DNA of 64,000 nt from Lachnospiraceae bacterium (GCA_902363135.1 CABIZF010000016.1:7309-71308), one strand, 5' to 3'. Shown: positions 25,711 to 35,359, counted from the first letter of the stretch. Notes: generated by a model not told the origin, from the letters alone. Numbers and translations are program-made.

Positions 25711-27060
25711 GTGTCGGGACTTAAGTGCTTTTGGAGAAAAATGGGTGCGTTTCTGGTAGACATCCTGAGATTGGATCAGCCGGAAAAGGGACGTGGGACG
25801 CTGCAGAAAGAGCTTACAGCGCTGCAGGTCGGAAGAAAAGAGACGATCCGAGCATATTGGATTCGAAAGATATGCTGTGTGCTTGCGGCAGGAATGATCG
25901 GGATTCTTCTGGCGGCGGTCAGCTTTGGATGGAGTATGCTTCGAAGAGAGGACGTGCCGGATCAGGCGTTGCAGCGACCAGCTTATGGGGAAGGAAACAG
26001 GACAGAAGCACTGGAGGCGGAGATCGACGGAGAGGAGGTGCAGGCATTTGAGATAACGGTGCGGGAACGTGCCTATACGGAGGCCGAAAAGCAGCAACAT
26101 CTGGAAGCGGCTATTTTGACGCTGGATGAAACGCTGCCGGGAGAAAACAGCTCTCTGGATGAGGTGCGGCAGGATCTGGCATTCCCAGAGACTCTGGAAG
26201 ACGGAGTCGTACAGGTTTGCTGGACGACGGTTCCGTATGGCGTGATTGATGAGAGCGGGCGACTGCTTGGATCGGAAGATGTAGATGGCGTGCTGGTAGA
26301 GATACAGGGAACTCTTACCTGCGGCGGAAAAGAAGCCTTATATACTGTGTATGCAAAGGTCTTTCCGCAGGAAATGCCGAAGGAGGAGCAGCTCCATCAA
26401 TCAATATTAAACGAACTGTCCCGCGAGGATTCAGAGCATGGAAGTAAAGCGATACTTGAACTCCCGGCAGAGGTTGACGGAAGAAAGCTGTACTGGCTGT
26501 ATGCCAGAGAAAATCCGGTTTCAAAGGTGCTTGGACTGACGTTGCTTACGGCTCTTGTGATATGGATCGGAATGGATCAGCAGGTTCATCGTCAGGCTAA
26601 GGAACGACAGACACAGCTGCTCTTAGACTATCCGGATCTGATGTGGAAGCTTGCGATGCTGCTTGGAGCAGGGATGAGCATGAAGAGTGCGTTCTGGCGG
26701 CTGTCCGGGCAGTATCAGCGGGAAAAGAAAGAGATTCATTATGTATATGAAGAACTGACTTGTGCCTGCTATGAGATGCAGAGCGGAATCGCGGAAGCAG
26801 ACGCATATGAACGGTTCGGAAGGCGCTGTCAGATGCCGGAATATATCCGGCTTGGCACCGTGCTCTCGCAAAATTTGAGAAAAGGGACAAAGGGCTTAAA
26901 TACGATGCTCGAACAGGAGGCTGCGGCATCCTTTACGGAACGGAAAAATAACGCAAGAAAGCTGGGCGAAAAGGCAGGGACAAAGCTTCTGTTTCCAATG
27001 CTTCTGATGCTGGGAATCGTGCTTGTTATTCTGATGGTTCCGGCGTTCCTGTCCTTTTAA
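25711..27060 (+). CDS. TadC-like pilus assembly membrane protein
   Basis: 449 residues from GTG. Helices near 55-75 and 265-285 enclose an extracytoplasmic part (about 75-260), and the C-terminal F domain follows (about 300-430; MWKLAMLLGAGMSMKSAFWR) with a last helix ending MVPAFLSF. Longer than the usual TadC (about 300) because of the N-terminal insertion, as in many Clostridia. Follows TadB by two bases. Confidence 0.85.
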   Translation: MSGLKCFWRKMGAFLVDILRLDQPEKGRGTLQKELTALQVGRKETIRAYWIRKICCVLAAGMIGILLAAVSFGWSMLRREDVPDQALQRPAYGEGNRTEALEAEIDGEEVQAFEITVRERAYTEAEKQQHLEAAILTLDETLPGENSSLDEVRQDLAFPETLEDGVVQVCWTTVPYGVIDESGRLLGSEDVDGVLVEIQGTLTCGGKEALYTVYAKVFPQEMPKEEQLHQSILNELSREDSEHGSKAILELPAEVDGRKLYWLYARENPVSKVLGLTLLTALVIWIGMDQQVHRQAKERQTQLLLDYPDLMWKLAMLLGAGMSMKSAFWRLSGQYQREKKEIHYVYEELTCACYEMQSGIAEADAYERFGRRCQMPEYIRLGTVLSQNLRKGTKGLNTMLEQEAAASFTERKNNARKLGEKAGTKLLFPMLLMLGIVLVILMVPAFLSF

Positions 27061-27176
27061 CCGAATCAGGCAAGTCTACTGTTTCGGTTGTGTGAAGCAA
27101 TAAGCAGTGAAGCAACGATTTGGTTAATGAGCAAGTAGCGAAGCGGATTGCAAATATTCGCTGTCAGACAGCCAGA
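27059..27176 (+). repeat. Mosaic intergenic repeat, partial copy
   Basis: Contains AACCGAATCAGGCAAGT, the CAATAAGCAGTGAAGCAA module and TGAGCAAGTAGCGAAGCGG followed by ATTGCAAATATTCGC. It sits inside the Tad operon between TadC and the pilin gene, so it is probably transcribed. Confidence 0.75.
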
Positions 27177-27195
27177 AAAACGGAAAGGAGAAAAA

Positions 27196-27363
27196 ATGGG
27201 ACAGATTAAGGCATTTTTAAAAGAGGAAGATGGCGTTGGCGTAGTAGAAATCATCTTGATTTTAGTCGTATTAATCAGCCTGGTACTGATTTTTAAAAGT
27301 CAGCTGACCAGTCTTGTGACGAGTATTTTCGGTAAGATTGTAAGCCAGAGCGGAACAGTATGA
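27196..27363 (+). CDS. Flp-type type IVb pilin
   Basis: 55 residues from the ATG at 27196 (AAAGGAG upstream). KEEDGVGVVEIILILVVLIS shows the short leader, cleavage region, the glutamate five residues on and the hydrophobic stem of Flp1-type pilins. It is probably the major pilus subunit, matured by the A24 peptidases of the locus. The stop overlaps the next start by four bases. Confidence 0.85.
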   Translation: MGQIKAFLKEEDGVGVVEIILILVVLISLVLIFKSQLTSLVTSIFGKIVSQSGTV

Positions 27364-28910
27364 GAATGATGCATCATGAAAAGCGAACGACGTGGCACGG
27401 GTCGGTGACAGTTTTTTTCAGTCTTACCGGAGTTCTGATACTGTGTCTGCTCCTGGCGGTAGTGGAGGCTGTAAGGATTCAGGGGGCAAAGGCGCAGACG
27501 GCGAGTCTGGAAGGGGTGGCAAATTTTTCTGTACTGGCGGAATATGAGAAAAATCTTCTGGAAGAGTTTGAAATCTTTGCACTTGACGGTGCAGGTGGGA
27601 GCGGCAGTTTTCAGATTCAGAAATCCGAGGGGAGATTGCGGTATTATCTGAAGGCGAATACAGATCCGCTGTCCGGAGAAGGCGGATTTGGATTATTTGA
27701 TCCGTGGAGGCTGATGCTGACAGACTGTGAGATCCAGGGCTATGCATTACTGACAGACGAGCAGGGAGAGCCATTTTATCAGCAGGCAGTCGCTTATATG
27801 AAAGCAACTCCGCAGCTTTTGGCCGATAAGCTTCCGCAAGCAGATACCGGGACGATACGTGAGCTGAAGGTGCTTGGAGAGCAGTATGAGCGAAGGCAGG
27901 AGGAAAATGATAAGGAGCTCGATGTGCTGGAAGCAGAAAAGAAAAAGCAGGAAGCCGAAAAGCAGCAGGAAGCATCAGAAGCCGGTGAACCTCCGGTAAA
28001 AGATCATATGTCAGCAGTCATTCCGGTGAAGAATCCGCTTATAGCACTCGGGCGTCTGAAACGGCGGGGAACACTGGCTTTGGTCACAGGAGGTGAGCAT
28101 GTTTCCACGACAACGATTCCGACCGGGGCATTTCCATCCAGAAGGCATCTGCAAAATGGAAATCTGAAGTTGGAAAAAAAGAATCAGGGTATGGCAGCAG
28201 ACGCACTGTTTCGGGAATATCTTCTGATGCAGTTTCCAAATTACTGCAAGGAGGCAAAGGAAGAACTGAAGTATCAGGCAGAGTATCTGATCAGTGGAAA
28301 ACCGTCGGATCGGAAGAATTTGAAATACGTTGTAAAACGACTGCTCTTTTTGCGGGAAGGATTAAATTATCAGTATTGCCTGCAACATCAAAATCTGAAT
28401 GGGGCGGCAGGCGAGCTCGCACTGACACTGACCGGTATGTTTGGAATGCCGGCGCTGACAGGAGCGATGCAGCATGCCCTGTTGCTTGGACTGGCCTATG
28501 GAGAGAGCCTGCTGGATGTCCGGATCCTGCTGTCAGGAGGGAAGATCCCGCTTTTAAAGGATGTTGCTTCCTGGAAGCTGTCATTTGCAACACTGGGATC
28601 ACTTGGAAATCTTCTGGAACGAGTGGATGGGAGTGAAGCGGAAGAGGGGCTGTCTTATACGGACTATCTGCGGATTCTTTTGCAGATGTGCAGGCGGTCG
28701 GATTTGAAGCTGCGTGCACTGGATCTGATCCAATACCGACTGCAAAATCAGGAAGGAAGCGAATGCTTTCAGGCACAGAATGCGATTGTAGCAATTAAGA
28801 CCGAGGCAAAGTGGAGCTGTCGGCCGGTGTTTTACAGTCTTCCTCAGGCGGTATTCGGACTGGGAGCCGGTGGAACAAATATCTGGCAGAGCGGAAGCAT
28901 TGCTTATTAG
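27360..28910 (+). CDS. DUF5702-like Tad-locus surface protein
   Basis: 516 residues. An N-terminal helix (GSVTVFFSLTGVLILCLLLA, about residues 14-34) is followed by a long extracytoplasmic part with a Lys/Glu-rich coiled coil (about 180-210). Such proteins replace TadG in Clostridia Tad loci and probably act as minor pilus or anchor components. Coupled to the pilin gene by ATGA overlap. Confidence 0.75.
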   Translation: MRMMHHEKRTTWHGSVTVFFSLTGVLILCLLLAVVEAVRIQGAKAQTASLEGVANFSVLAEYEKNLLEEFEIFALDGAGGSGSFQIQKSEGRLRYYLKANTDPLSGEGGFGLFDPWRLMLTDCEIQGYALLTDEQGEPFYQQAVAYMKATPQLLADKLPQADTGTIRELKVLGEQYERRQEENDKELDVLEAEKKKQEAEKQQEASEAGEPPVKDHMSAVIPVKNPLIALGRLKRRGTLALVTGGEHVSTTTIPTGAFPSRRHLQNGNLKLEKKNQGMAADALFREYLLMQFPNYCKEAKEELKYQAEYLISGKPSDRKNLKYVVKRLLFLREGLNYQYCLQHQNLNGAAGELALTLTGMFGMPALTGAMQHALLLGLAYGESLLDVRILLSGGKIPLLKDVASWKLSFATLGSLGNLLERVDGSEAEEGLSYTDYLRILLQMCRRSDLKLRALDLIQYRLQNQEGSECFQAQNAIVAIKTEAKWSCRPVFYSLPQAVFGLGAGGTNIWQSGSIAY

Positions 28911-28928
28911 AAGGCGGGGTAAAAAAGA

Positions 28929-29867
28929 ATGCTTTTATATTCAGAATCGGATCAGAAGTGCGCGAAAAATTATTCTGATCGAAAATTATCCTACTTGAAA
29001 TTTTTAAATTATAGAAAGGAAAAGCTCTCTCCCCCCTTTATTTCGCTAAAGAGTATAAGAGCATTCTTTTTTACTACGCCTGTCGGATGGAAATGCTGGA
29101 AGGGGACACTGACCGTGGAAGCGGCGCTGGTGGTTCCGGTATTTCTGTTTCTTATGATCGCTGTGCTGCAGTATGCTCAGACTATGGAGGCCTCTGTCTG
29201 TTATGGAGCGGCGTTGGCGGAGGCGGGCAGAGGGCAGGCTGTGCAGGTGTATACGGCGCCAGATATCTCCGGGACCGGCACAGCGCTTCGGCAGATGAGT
29301 ACCGGAGCCATTCGTGGCAAAGTATGCGCAGCGGCCGGAAACAGCCGTGCGGCAAAGGATCTGCGAATCGAAGGCGGGCAAAGGGCAGGAGATGCCAATG
29401 TGCTTGAGCTTCGCATGACTTACCGGGTACAGAATGTGACGGGGGTATATTTGCCGCGGATCACATTTTTGCAAAAGGTCTGTGTACGGGCATGGACCGG
29501 GAGAGAAGGAATATATCATGCAGATGGAAGCACAGACGCAAAAGGGGAAGGAAAAACGGTCTATGTAGCGGCGACCGGGAAGGTCTACCATACAGACCCG
29601 TACTGTACGCATCTGAAATTATCCATTCGTGAGGTAGGCGCCCGGATGGTCGGGCAGCTGCGCAATAAGAGTGGAGAAAAATATCATGCCTGTGAGCGCT
29701 GCCACGCAGGAAGCGCAGGGAGCGTATATATTACCGGAGAGGGAAACCGTTATCACGGCAGTCTTTCCTGCAGTGGATTGAAGCGGACGGTGGAAGAGGT
29801 ATTGCAGGAGGACTGTGACCTGCGCCCATGCAGCAAGTGTGCGGAACCATATTTGTATGTAGAATAA
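28929..29867 (+). CDS. TadE-like protein with two Cys-containing tail repeats
   Basis: 312 residues. The pseudopilin helix GTLTVEAALVVPVFLFLMIA is at about 59-80, unusually far from the start; a later start cannot be excluded, but no better RBS was found. The tail holds two similar units: VYVAATGKVYHTDPYCTHLK and VYITGEGNRYHGSLSCSGLK, each followed by a pair of Cys (CERCH, CSKCA). This CxxC pattern is unusual for TadE and may bind metal or form disulfides outside the cell. Confidence 0.75.
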   Translation: MLLYSESDQKCAKNYSDRKLSYLKFLNYRKEKLSPPFISLKSIRAFFFTTPVGWKCWKGTLTVEAALVVPVFLFLMIAVLQYAQTMEASVCYGAALAEAGRGQAVQVYTAPDISGTGTALRQMSTGAIRGKVCAAAGNSRAAKDLRIEGGQRAGDANVLELRMTYRVQNVTGVYLPRITFLQKVCVRAWTGREGIYHADGSTDAKGEGKTVYVAATGKVYHTDPYCTHLKLSIREVGARMVGQLRNKSGEKYHACERCHAGSAGSVYITGEGNRYHGSLSCSGLKRTVEEVLQEDCDLRPCSKCAEPYLYVE

Positions 29868-29899
29868 TGTGAGGCTTTCGGGAAAGGAGCACGGGCACG

Positions 29900-30325
29900 G
29901 TGCCAGGACAAGAATGGATAACGACGGCAGTGCTGCTGATCTGTGCAGGAACGGATTTTTGCAGTAAAAAGGTGTATCGATGGGTAGTAATGCTGTATAT
30001 GACTCTGGCAGTGGCAGGACGTCTGGCGGCAGGGATGACCGGAGGTATGTCAGTGTTTGTGGCAGACCTGTTGCCGGGAGCCATTTGTCTGCTAATGGCC
30101 CGGGCGACGCATCAGGGAATCGGATACGGTGATGCGATGTTGATACTTGTGTGCGGTCTGTCTGTCGGATGGAGAGCATGTATCGAACTGGTATTGTCAG
30201 CGTTCTTTTTGGCCGGGATAGCGGCGTTTGTGTTGCTGATCAAGTACAGGGGACAGAAAACAGAGCTTCCATTTGTACCGTTTCTATTGGCAGCATGGAT
30301 GTGGCAGCTGATATGTGGTCGGTAA
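29900..30325 (+). CDS. Second A24-family prepilin peptidase
   Basis: 141 residues from GTG, preceded by GAAAGGAG. Catalytic aspartates: CAGTDFCSKKVYRWV (about residue 20) and GIGYGDAML (about 75). Short, with four to five membrane helices. It may process the TadE-like pseudopilins, while the peptidase at 3561-4073 handles the Flp pilin, or the reverse. Confidence 0.8.
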   Translation: MPGQEWITTAVLLICAGTDFCSKKVYRWVVMLYMTLAVAGRLAAGMTGGMSVFVADLLPGAICLLMARATHQGIGYGDAMLILVCGLSVGWRACIELVLSAFFLAGIAAFVLLIKYRGQKTELPFVPFLLAAWMWQLICGR

Positions 30326-30383
30326 AATTAAGGATTTATACAATAGACAGACAGGATATGACCATGACAGAAGGTAATTGGGG

Positions 30384-30896
30384 ATGCGGGAAATGAAAGA
30401 TGAGACGAGGAAAGCAGAAAATAAAACGCGAATCAGAGACTGTCTGAAGAAGCGGGCGTTCTGGAAGGGAAGCTATACGGTAGAGGCGGCACTGGTTTTT
30501 CCGATTATTTTGTTTGTGCTGGCGGCGCTTTTAATCCTGGCATTTTATGTGCATGACTGTGGAATCTTACAGGGGTTTGCCTGTGAGACGGCAGTGGCGG
30601 GAAGCAATTACATTACGGAAAATGAGCGGAAAGCGGCAGCAAATCAGGTACGGAATCAGGCGGGGCCGGAACGGCTCATGGGGAGCAGAAGCAGTCAGGG
30701 GCATGTGGCGTTTGGAAGTTCAGAGGTCTATGCGCGATATACGGCAGTCTGTCCGGTTCCGGGAATGGTGATGCGTTATTTGTCCGGAAATCAGCTGAAG
30801 ATCTCAAAAAGCTGGCAGGTCCATACGCTGAATCCATCTGACTGGATTCGAAAAAAGAGAGGAATCATACGCAGCAGGGATGGAGGGAGTCGGTGA
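30384..30896 (+). CDS. TadE-like pseudopilin
   Basis: About 170 residues; ATG at 30384 chosen (TTG at 30378 in frame is possible). SYTVEAALVFPIILFVLAAL (about residues 30-50) is the type IVb pseudopilin helix, and the rest is extracytoplasmic with few features. Overlaps the FHA gene by four bases. Confidence 0.8.
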   Translation: MREMKDETRKAENKTRIRDCLKKRAFWKGSYTVEAALVFPIILFVLAALLILAFYVHDCGILQGFACETAVAGSNYITENERKAAANQVRNQAGPERLMGSRSSQGHVAFGSSEVYARYTAVCPVPGMVMRYLSGNQLKISKSWQVHTLNPSDWIRKKRGIIRSRDGGSR

Positions 30897-32404
30897 AAGC
30901 AGAATTTAAGCGGGATCTTAAGAATAATTATCTGGTGATCGAGGGACAGGAGGAGGCAGTCGGAAATGATTATTGTATTCCGATGGTGGAGCAGAACAGG
31001 ATACCGGGGCTGTTGCCGTTTCACCGCTCCCGCACCGACGGAAAACTGTATTTGAATTATGAGATTACCGGGAAGCAGACGGTGGCGAGCCTGTATGAGC
31101 GAAGGCGAATTGGCTACGAGGAGATATTGCAGCTGCTGATGGGAATCAGTAGCCATCTGGATATGCTTCAGCGGTATTTGCTGAGGCCGGAACAGCTGCT
31201 GTTTGATCCACAGTATATTTTTACAGACCCGGATGGCAGGGCTATCTGGTTTTGCTATGTGCCGCAGAAGGATACGGAGATATCCATTATGCAGCTGGCA
31301 GAATTTTTTTTGAAACGGCTGAATCATCAGGACCCGGCGGCTGTAGAGCTTGGATATCGCTTTTATGCCAGAACCCAGGAGGAGAATCTGAGTTTGTCAA
31401 GGATGCTGCAGGAGCTGCTGACAGACTGTAAGATGGGCGAGAAAAGGACGACAGCTGATAGAAAGATGGTCAAGCAGGAGCTGAATCAAAGGCTGGATGC
31501 TGTGTTGCCGAATCGACAGGGAGAATCGGGACCGGAAACGGACTCTATGAGAAATGATTTGAGCTTTTTGTATAGTCAGGTACAGGGAGCCGGTTCTGAA
31601 AATGGATTTGGAGAGGAGCGCGCGAAGAGACAGGATAAGAGAGAAGCAAAGAAAGAGGCTGTGTCAGAAGAGCCTCTGAATGTAATTCACAAAGAGCGCA
31701 AAATGGATAAAAAAAAGAAATGGAAAATCTTTCAGATTGTGCATCCGGCGGTGCTGCTGACATCTCTGTTGTTGTTTGCAGTGCTGGAAGTCGTCTTTTA
31801 TTATGGATATTTAAATGTGACGGAAGCAGGAGGCTGCTTTTTCCTCATTTTATCTGGCGAATTGTTAGCGAACAGCCTGTGGAAGCGAAAAAAGGAAGAA
31901 AAGAGAATAGTACAGCATGGCATCTGGCAGGAGGAAGAGGATGAAGATGAGCAGGAGGAGTATGGACAACTGCATCAGGAAATGTATCAAAGTACGGGAG
32001 AGCGGAAAGATTTTTTTGCAGAAGAACGAATCGAGGAGACGCGTTGCCTTACTGATGTGCAGGAGCCGTGCGGAATGCGTCTGATTTATATTCAGCCAGA
32101 GGGAAATGCAGGCGAAGTCCCGCAGATGTTTCCGGATATTTATATTGGGACAGATGCGGTGACGGTCGGAAAACTGCAGGGTCAGTGCGAGGTGCAGCTG
32201 AATGCTTCGACCGTCAGCCGGATCCACGCACGGATGGAATACCGGAAGGGGATCGGCTATATCCGCGACCTGAACAGCCGGAACGGTACCTTCTTAAATG
32301 GAGAACGTTTAGAGCCGCAGGAGCTGCGCACCTTTACCGAAGGAGCGCGGATTGCCTTTGCAGATGTTCAGTACCGGGCGGTTCATGCGCATACACCGTT
32401 TTGA
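30893..32404 (+). CDS. FHA-domain protein with DUF6382-like N-terminus
   Basis: 503 residues from GTG. The N-terminal 170 residues match DUF6382 proteins of Clostridia Tad loci. Two hydrophobic helices lie at about 285-330, and the C-terminal FHA domain at about 420-490 (VSRIHARMEYRKGIGYIRDL, then NSRNGTFLNGERL). FHA domains bind phosphothreonine, so it probably links pilus assembly to a Ser/Thr kinase. Last gene of the Tad operon. Confidence 0.85.
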   Translation: MKAEFKRDLKNNYLVIEGQEEAVGNDYCIPMVEQNRIPGLLPFHRSRTDGKLYLNYEITGKQTVASLYERRRIGYEEILQLLMGISSHLDMLQRYLLRPEQLLFDPQYIFTDPDGRAIWFCYVPQKDTEISIMQLAEFFLKRLNHQDPAAVELGYRFYARTQEENLSLSRMLQELLTDCKMGEKRTTADRKMVKQELNQRLDAVLPNRQGESGPETDSMRNDLSFLYSQVQGAGSENGFGEERAKRQDKREAKKEAVSEEPLNVIHKERKMDKKKKWKIFQIVHPAVLLTSLLLFAVLEVVFYYGYLNVTEAGGCFFLILSGELLANSLWKRKKEEKRIVQHGIWQEEEDEDEQEEYGQLHQEMYQSTGERKDFFAEERIEETRCLTDVQEPCGMRLIYIQPEGNAGEVPQMFPDIYIGTDAVTVGKLQGQCEVQLNASTVSRIHARMEYRKGIGYIRDLNSRNGTFLNGERLEPQELRTFTEGARIAFADVQYRAVHAHTPF

Positions 32405-32440
32405 GTGTGGCAAATATCCGCTTTGACAGGAAATTCTTCT

Positions 32441-33280
32441 TTACATTGGGAGACTTGATTTTGCACGGAACCAGTAAGTATACAGGTCTTCAAATCCAAG
32501 CGAATGATAAAGAGACTTTGCATAAGCATTGCCCTGCACGACCTGAAGATAGGCATGAGAGATTCCCTTTTTCTGTGCTTCGCTCAGAATCGTGCTGCAG
32601 ATGGCGCGGGCGTAATGCTTGTGTCGGCAGCTGGCATCGACGTAGATGGCATAGAGCCCGACGTGTCCCCGATCCAGGATGCCAAGACCCGAAGCGACCA
32701 TCCGCCCATCAATTTCGATGCTGGCGACGATGGTTTCTTTTGGAATGGCCTTGAACATGGAGGGGACGATACGGCGAAGTGTCGGATTGGTCGTACCGTT
32801 TAACCGGAACAATGAGGTAATCCATTCATCTGTGATGCGATCCTGCAGCTGAACGATTACATCGTCCGGATAGACGACAAAGGAAGGCAGGCCGGAATTA
32901 CGGCCATAGTATTCATATTCTGCGGAGACGGATGGATAACGTTGAAACTGTGTCAGTTCCATTGTCATTGTCTCGGTGACATGCTGAATCTCGTAGCCCT
33001 TCCCGGCCAGCAGCTCATCAAACGAAGGATCGATAAGCGGGCTGATCTTAAAGATGGACGGCGTATGGTAGTTGGCATAGACAGCCTCGCAGTAATGGAT
33101 TTTCTCCTCAATCGGAAGCAGCGATGTGCCGACCTGTGTCACACTGTTGGTCCGGTGCGTATAATTATGAGAAAAGCGGATGAGCCATCCGTCATAAAGC
33201 TCTATCTTATGGGACGGCCATGCATTCAGGGAAATTTCCTCCACGAGTTTGATGTAGGCTTCTTTTGGGATATTTGTCAT
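32441..33280 (-). CDS. GNAT-family acetyltransferase
   Basis: 279 residues from the ATG at 33280 (GGAGG about 11 bases upstream). The acetyl-CoA region is at about 200-265: GLGILDRGHVGLYAIYVDAS, RHKHYARAICSTI, then NAYAKSLYHSLGFE. The N-terminal half resembles the double-GNAT arrangement. Cytoplasmic; substrate unknown. Divergent from the rhomboid gene. Confidence 0.85.
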   Translation of the reverse strand: MTNIPKEAYIKLVEEISLNAWPSHKIELYDGWLIRFSHNYTHRTNSVTQVGTSLLPIEEKIHYCEAVYANYHTPSIFKISPLIDPSFDELLAGKGYEIQHVTETMTMELTQFQRYPSVSAEYEYYGRNSGLPSFVVYPDDVIVQLQDRITDEWITSLFRLNGTTNPTLRRIVPSMFKAIPKETIVASIEIDGRMVASGLGILDRGHVGLYAIYVDASCRHKHYARAICSTILSEAQKKGISHAYLQVVQGNAYAKSLYHSLGFEDLYTYWFRAKSSLPM

Positions 33281-33481
33281 AGTATCCGGGACCTCCGACG
33301 ATGTATTAATACATAAGCAGTAATCTGTAGTTGCTTCATCATACAAAAAAAATTTTCGAAATGCAAGAGGTTGCTTTTACGAATGCGGGCAGTATATAAT
33401 AATATGATGCTAGGGTTAAAAGGTCAAAAAGCCGTTCATGCTTGCATGATAAGGCTTTTGAACTTGGGACCCGCCAAACAT

Positions 33482-33560
33482 GAAAAAGTAGCGATTTACG
33501 TAGTAAATCAGCGGATTTCGAATGTTTGTAGAATTGCGGGAGCTGCTTTGCAGCGGAGCA
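33482..33560 (+). repeat. Diverged mosaic repeat with hairpin
   Basis: AAAAAGTAGCGATTTACGTAG and CAGCGGATTTCGAATGTTTG follow the order of the repeat family. GAATTGC...GCTGC and GCAGC...GCAATTC make a 12-bp interrupted stem with a TTT loop. Rest of the 33347-33642 gap: a possible TTGCTT/TATAAT promoter near 33372-33402. Confidence 0.5.
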
Positions 33561-33642
33561 ATTCGTAGGCATCATAATATAGCTCTATAGGGTGCGTGAA
33601 TTCAACTCTGTAACAGACAGAAAATGAGAGGAAGAAAAAGCG

Positions 33643-34254
33643 ATGAATGAGCTGACTGCATTTTTGAAAACAAGAAAAAAAGCAAATCTTACAATCGTGG
33701 CGATCAATGTCCTTGTCTTTATAGTATTCAGTATCATTGGAAATACGGAGGACGCACAGTTTATGCTCACGCACGGGGCATGCTTCGCGCCGTTGGTAAA
33801 AGAAGGGGAGGTATACCGGCTGTTTACAGCGATGTTTCTGCACTTTGGAGTGGAGCATCTGATCGGAAATATGCTGCTTCTGATTTTTCTCGGAGATACA
33901 CTGGAGCGGGTAGTCGGTTCCGTTCGTTATCTGATTATTTATCTGTTAGGCGGCCTGGGAGGAAATGTGCTCTCCTGTTGTATCGCGCTTTACCGGAAGA
34001 ATTATGCAGTGTCGGCAGGCGCTTCCGGAGCACTGTTTGCGGTGATCGGGGCGTTGGTATATCTTGTACTGAGAAAAAGAGGCGATGTAGAGGGAATTTC
34101 CGGAAAAAGGCTGCTTTTGATGGCAGCTCTTTCGATCGCCCAGGGATTTACCGCGGCTGGAATTGATGGATATGCACACATCGGAGGCTTTCTGTGTGGC
34201 ATGCTTTTGTCGGTTTTCGTCGTAAGATGTGGAAAAAAGGATGAAAAAAGATAG
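33643..34254 (+). CDS. Rhomboid-family intramembrane serine protease
   Basis: 203 residues with six predicted helices. HFGVEHLIGNM (about residue 67) precedes the catalytic Ser in GASGALFAVIG (about 125), and the catalytic His is in DGYAHIGGFLCG (about 178). It cleaves substrates within the membrane; target unknown. AGAGGAAG precedes ATG. Confidence 0.92.
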   Translation: MNELTAFLKTRKKANLTIVAINVLVFIVFSIIGNTEDAQFMLTHGACFAPLVKEGEVYRLFTAMFLHFGVEHLIGNMLLLIFLGDTLERVVGSVRYLIIYLLGGLGGNVLSCCIALYRKNYAVSAGASGALFAVIGALVYLVLRKRGDVEGISGKRLLLMAALSIAQGFTAAGIDGYAHIGGFLCGMLLSVFVVRCGKKDEKR

Positions 34255-34274
34255 GGAAATAAAGCTATATTTTG

Positions 34275-34303
34275 TTGACAATTCATAAAAGGCTTCTTAA
34301 AAT
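34275..34303 (+). promoter_or_regulatory. Promoter of the HIT-sigma factor pair
   Basis: TTGACA (34275-34280) and TAAAAT (34298-34303), 17 bases apart, 80 bases before the GTG start. Confidence 0.6.
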
Positions 34304-34382
34304 AGTGGTATCTTGTGTCGAATGCCAAAGATGGTAAGATCGACAGAAACTCACGCGGTTATGCGGAAAGGAAGGATTAGAA

Positions 34383-34790
34383 GTGGAGGATAATTGTATT
34401 TTTTGTAAGATAGCAAATGGAGAGATTCCGTCGGCAACGGTCTATGAGGATGAGACGTTCCGGGCGATTCTGGATCTTAGCCCGGCAGCAAAGGGACACA
34501 CGCTGATTTTGCCGAAGGCACATGCGGCAAATCTGTTTGAGCTGCCGGATGAGACGGCGGCGAAGGCATTGATGCTTGCGAAGAAGCTGGGAGCTGTCCT
34601 CAAAGAGGGACTGCACGCAGACGGGCTGAATGTGGTACAGAACAATGGGGAAGCTGCAGGACAGACTGTTTTGCATTTTCATATGCATCTGATTCCGCGC
34701 TACAGCGGAGATACCGTCAACGTAGGCTGGAAGCCGGGTCATCTGACCGATGAGGATCGGGATGAGGTACTGAAGCTGTTTCAGAAGTAA
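34383..34790 (+). CDS. HIT-family nucleotide hydrolase
   Basis: 135 residues from GTG (GGAAAGGA upstream). N-terminal CIFCKIANGEIPSATVYED and the catalytic HFHMHLIPRY (histidine triad, about residue 97) define the family. It hydrolyses or transfers nucleotide phosphates such as AMP-lysine or dinucleoside polyphosphates. The next gene, a sigma factor, starts 33 bases later. Confidence 0.95.
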   Translation: MEDNCIFCKIANGEIPSATVYEDETFRAILDLSPAAKGHTLILPKAHAANLFELPDETAAKALMLAKKLGAVLKEGLHADGLNVVQNNGEAAGQTVLHFHMHLIPRYSGDTVNVGWKPGHLTDEDRDEVLKLFQK

Positions 34791-34822
34791 GCCGAATTTA
34801 CAGAAAAGGAAAGAGAACAAGG

Positions 34823-35359
34823 ATGACTAGAGATGAACGGTTTGAGGCGTGTTTCCTTAAGTATAAAAATCTGGTCATGCGCTTTGTGATAGACGCGACG
34901 GGAGATTATCAGGCAGCACAGGAGATCTGTCAGCAGGTATTCGTGCGGTATTACGAATACATAGATCGGGTTTCACCTGATTTTGAAAAGGCATGGCTGA
35001 TTCGATGTACGCAAAATGCAGTGATCGATTATCTGAGGAAAAATAAGAGAAGAAAAGAGCTTTTTCTTGAGACCCCGATTGGCGAGGTGAGGGAAGTCAA
35101 CGGGGCATTACAGGAAAAAAGTATTGCTATTTGTGAAGAAAAAATGAATCACAGGGAACTTCTGGGGAAGATTCTTGCAGAAGTAAGAAAAGTGAATGAG
35201 CAGTGGTATGAGATATTGATGCTCCTGTGCGTGGAACAGTGTACGTACGAGGAAACAGCACAGCGGCTTGGCATATCAGTGATGGTGTTAAGAGCCAGAC
35301 TGTATCGGGCGAGGTCATACGTCCGAAAGCATTACGGAGCAGAATATCGGGAAAGCTAA
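34823..35359 (+). CDS. ECF-like RNA polymerase sigma factor
   Basis: 178 residues. Region 2 (about 10-85; DYQAAQEICQQVFVRYYEYI, AWLIRCTQNAVIDYLRK) and region 4 (about 118-165; TYEETAQRLGISVMVLRARL) are clear. It probably works with the membrane protein at 36800-37798, which looks like an anti-sigma factor, though murG on the other strand separates them. Confidence 0.85.
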   Translation: MTRDERFEACFLKYKNLVMRFVIDATGDYQAAQEICQQVFVRYYEYIDRVSPDFEKAWLIRCTQNAVIDYLRKNKRRKELFLETPIGEVREVNGALQEKSIAICEEKMNHRELLGKILAEVRKVNEQWYEILMLLCVEQCTYEETAQRLGISVMVLRARLYRARSYVRKHYGAEYRES

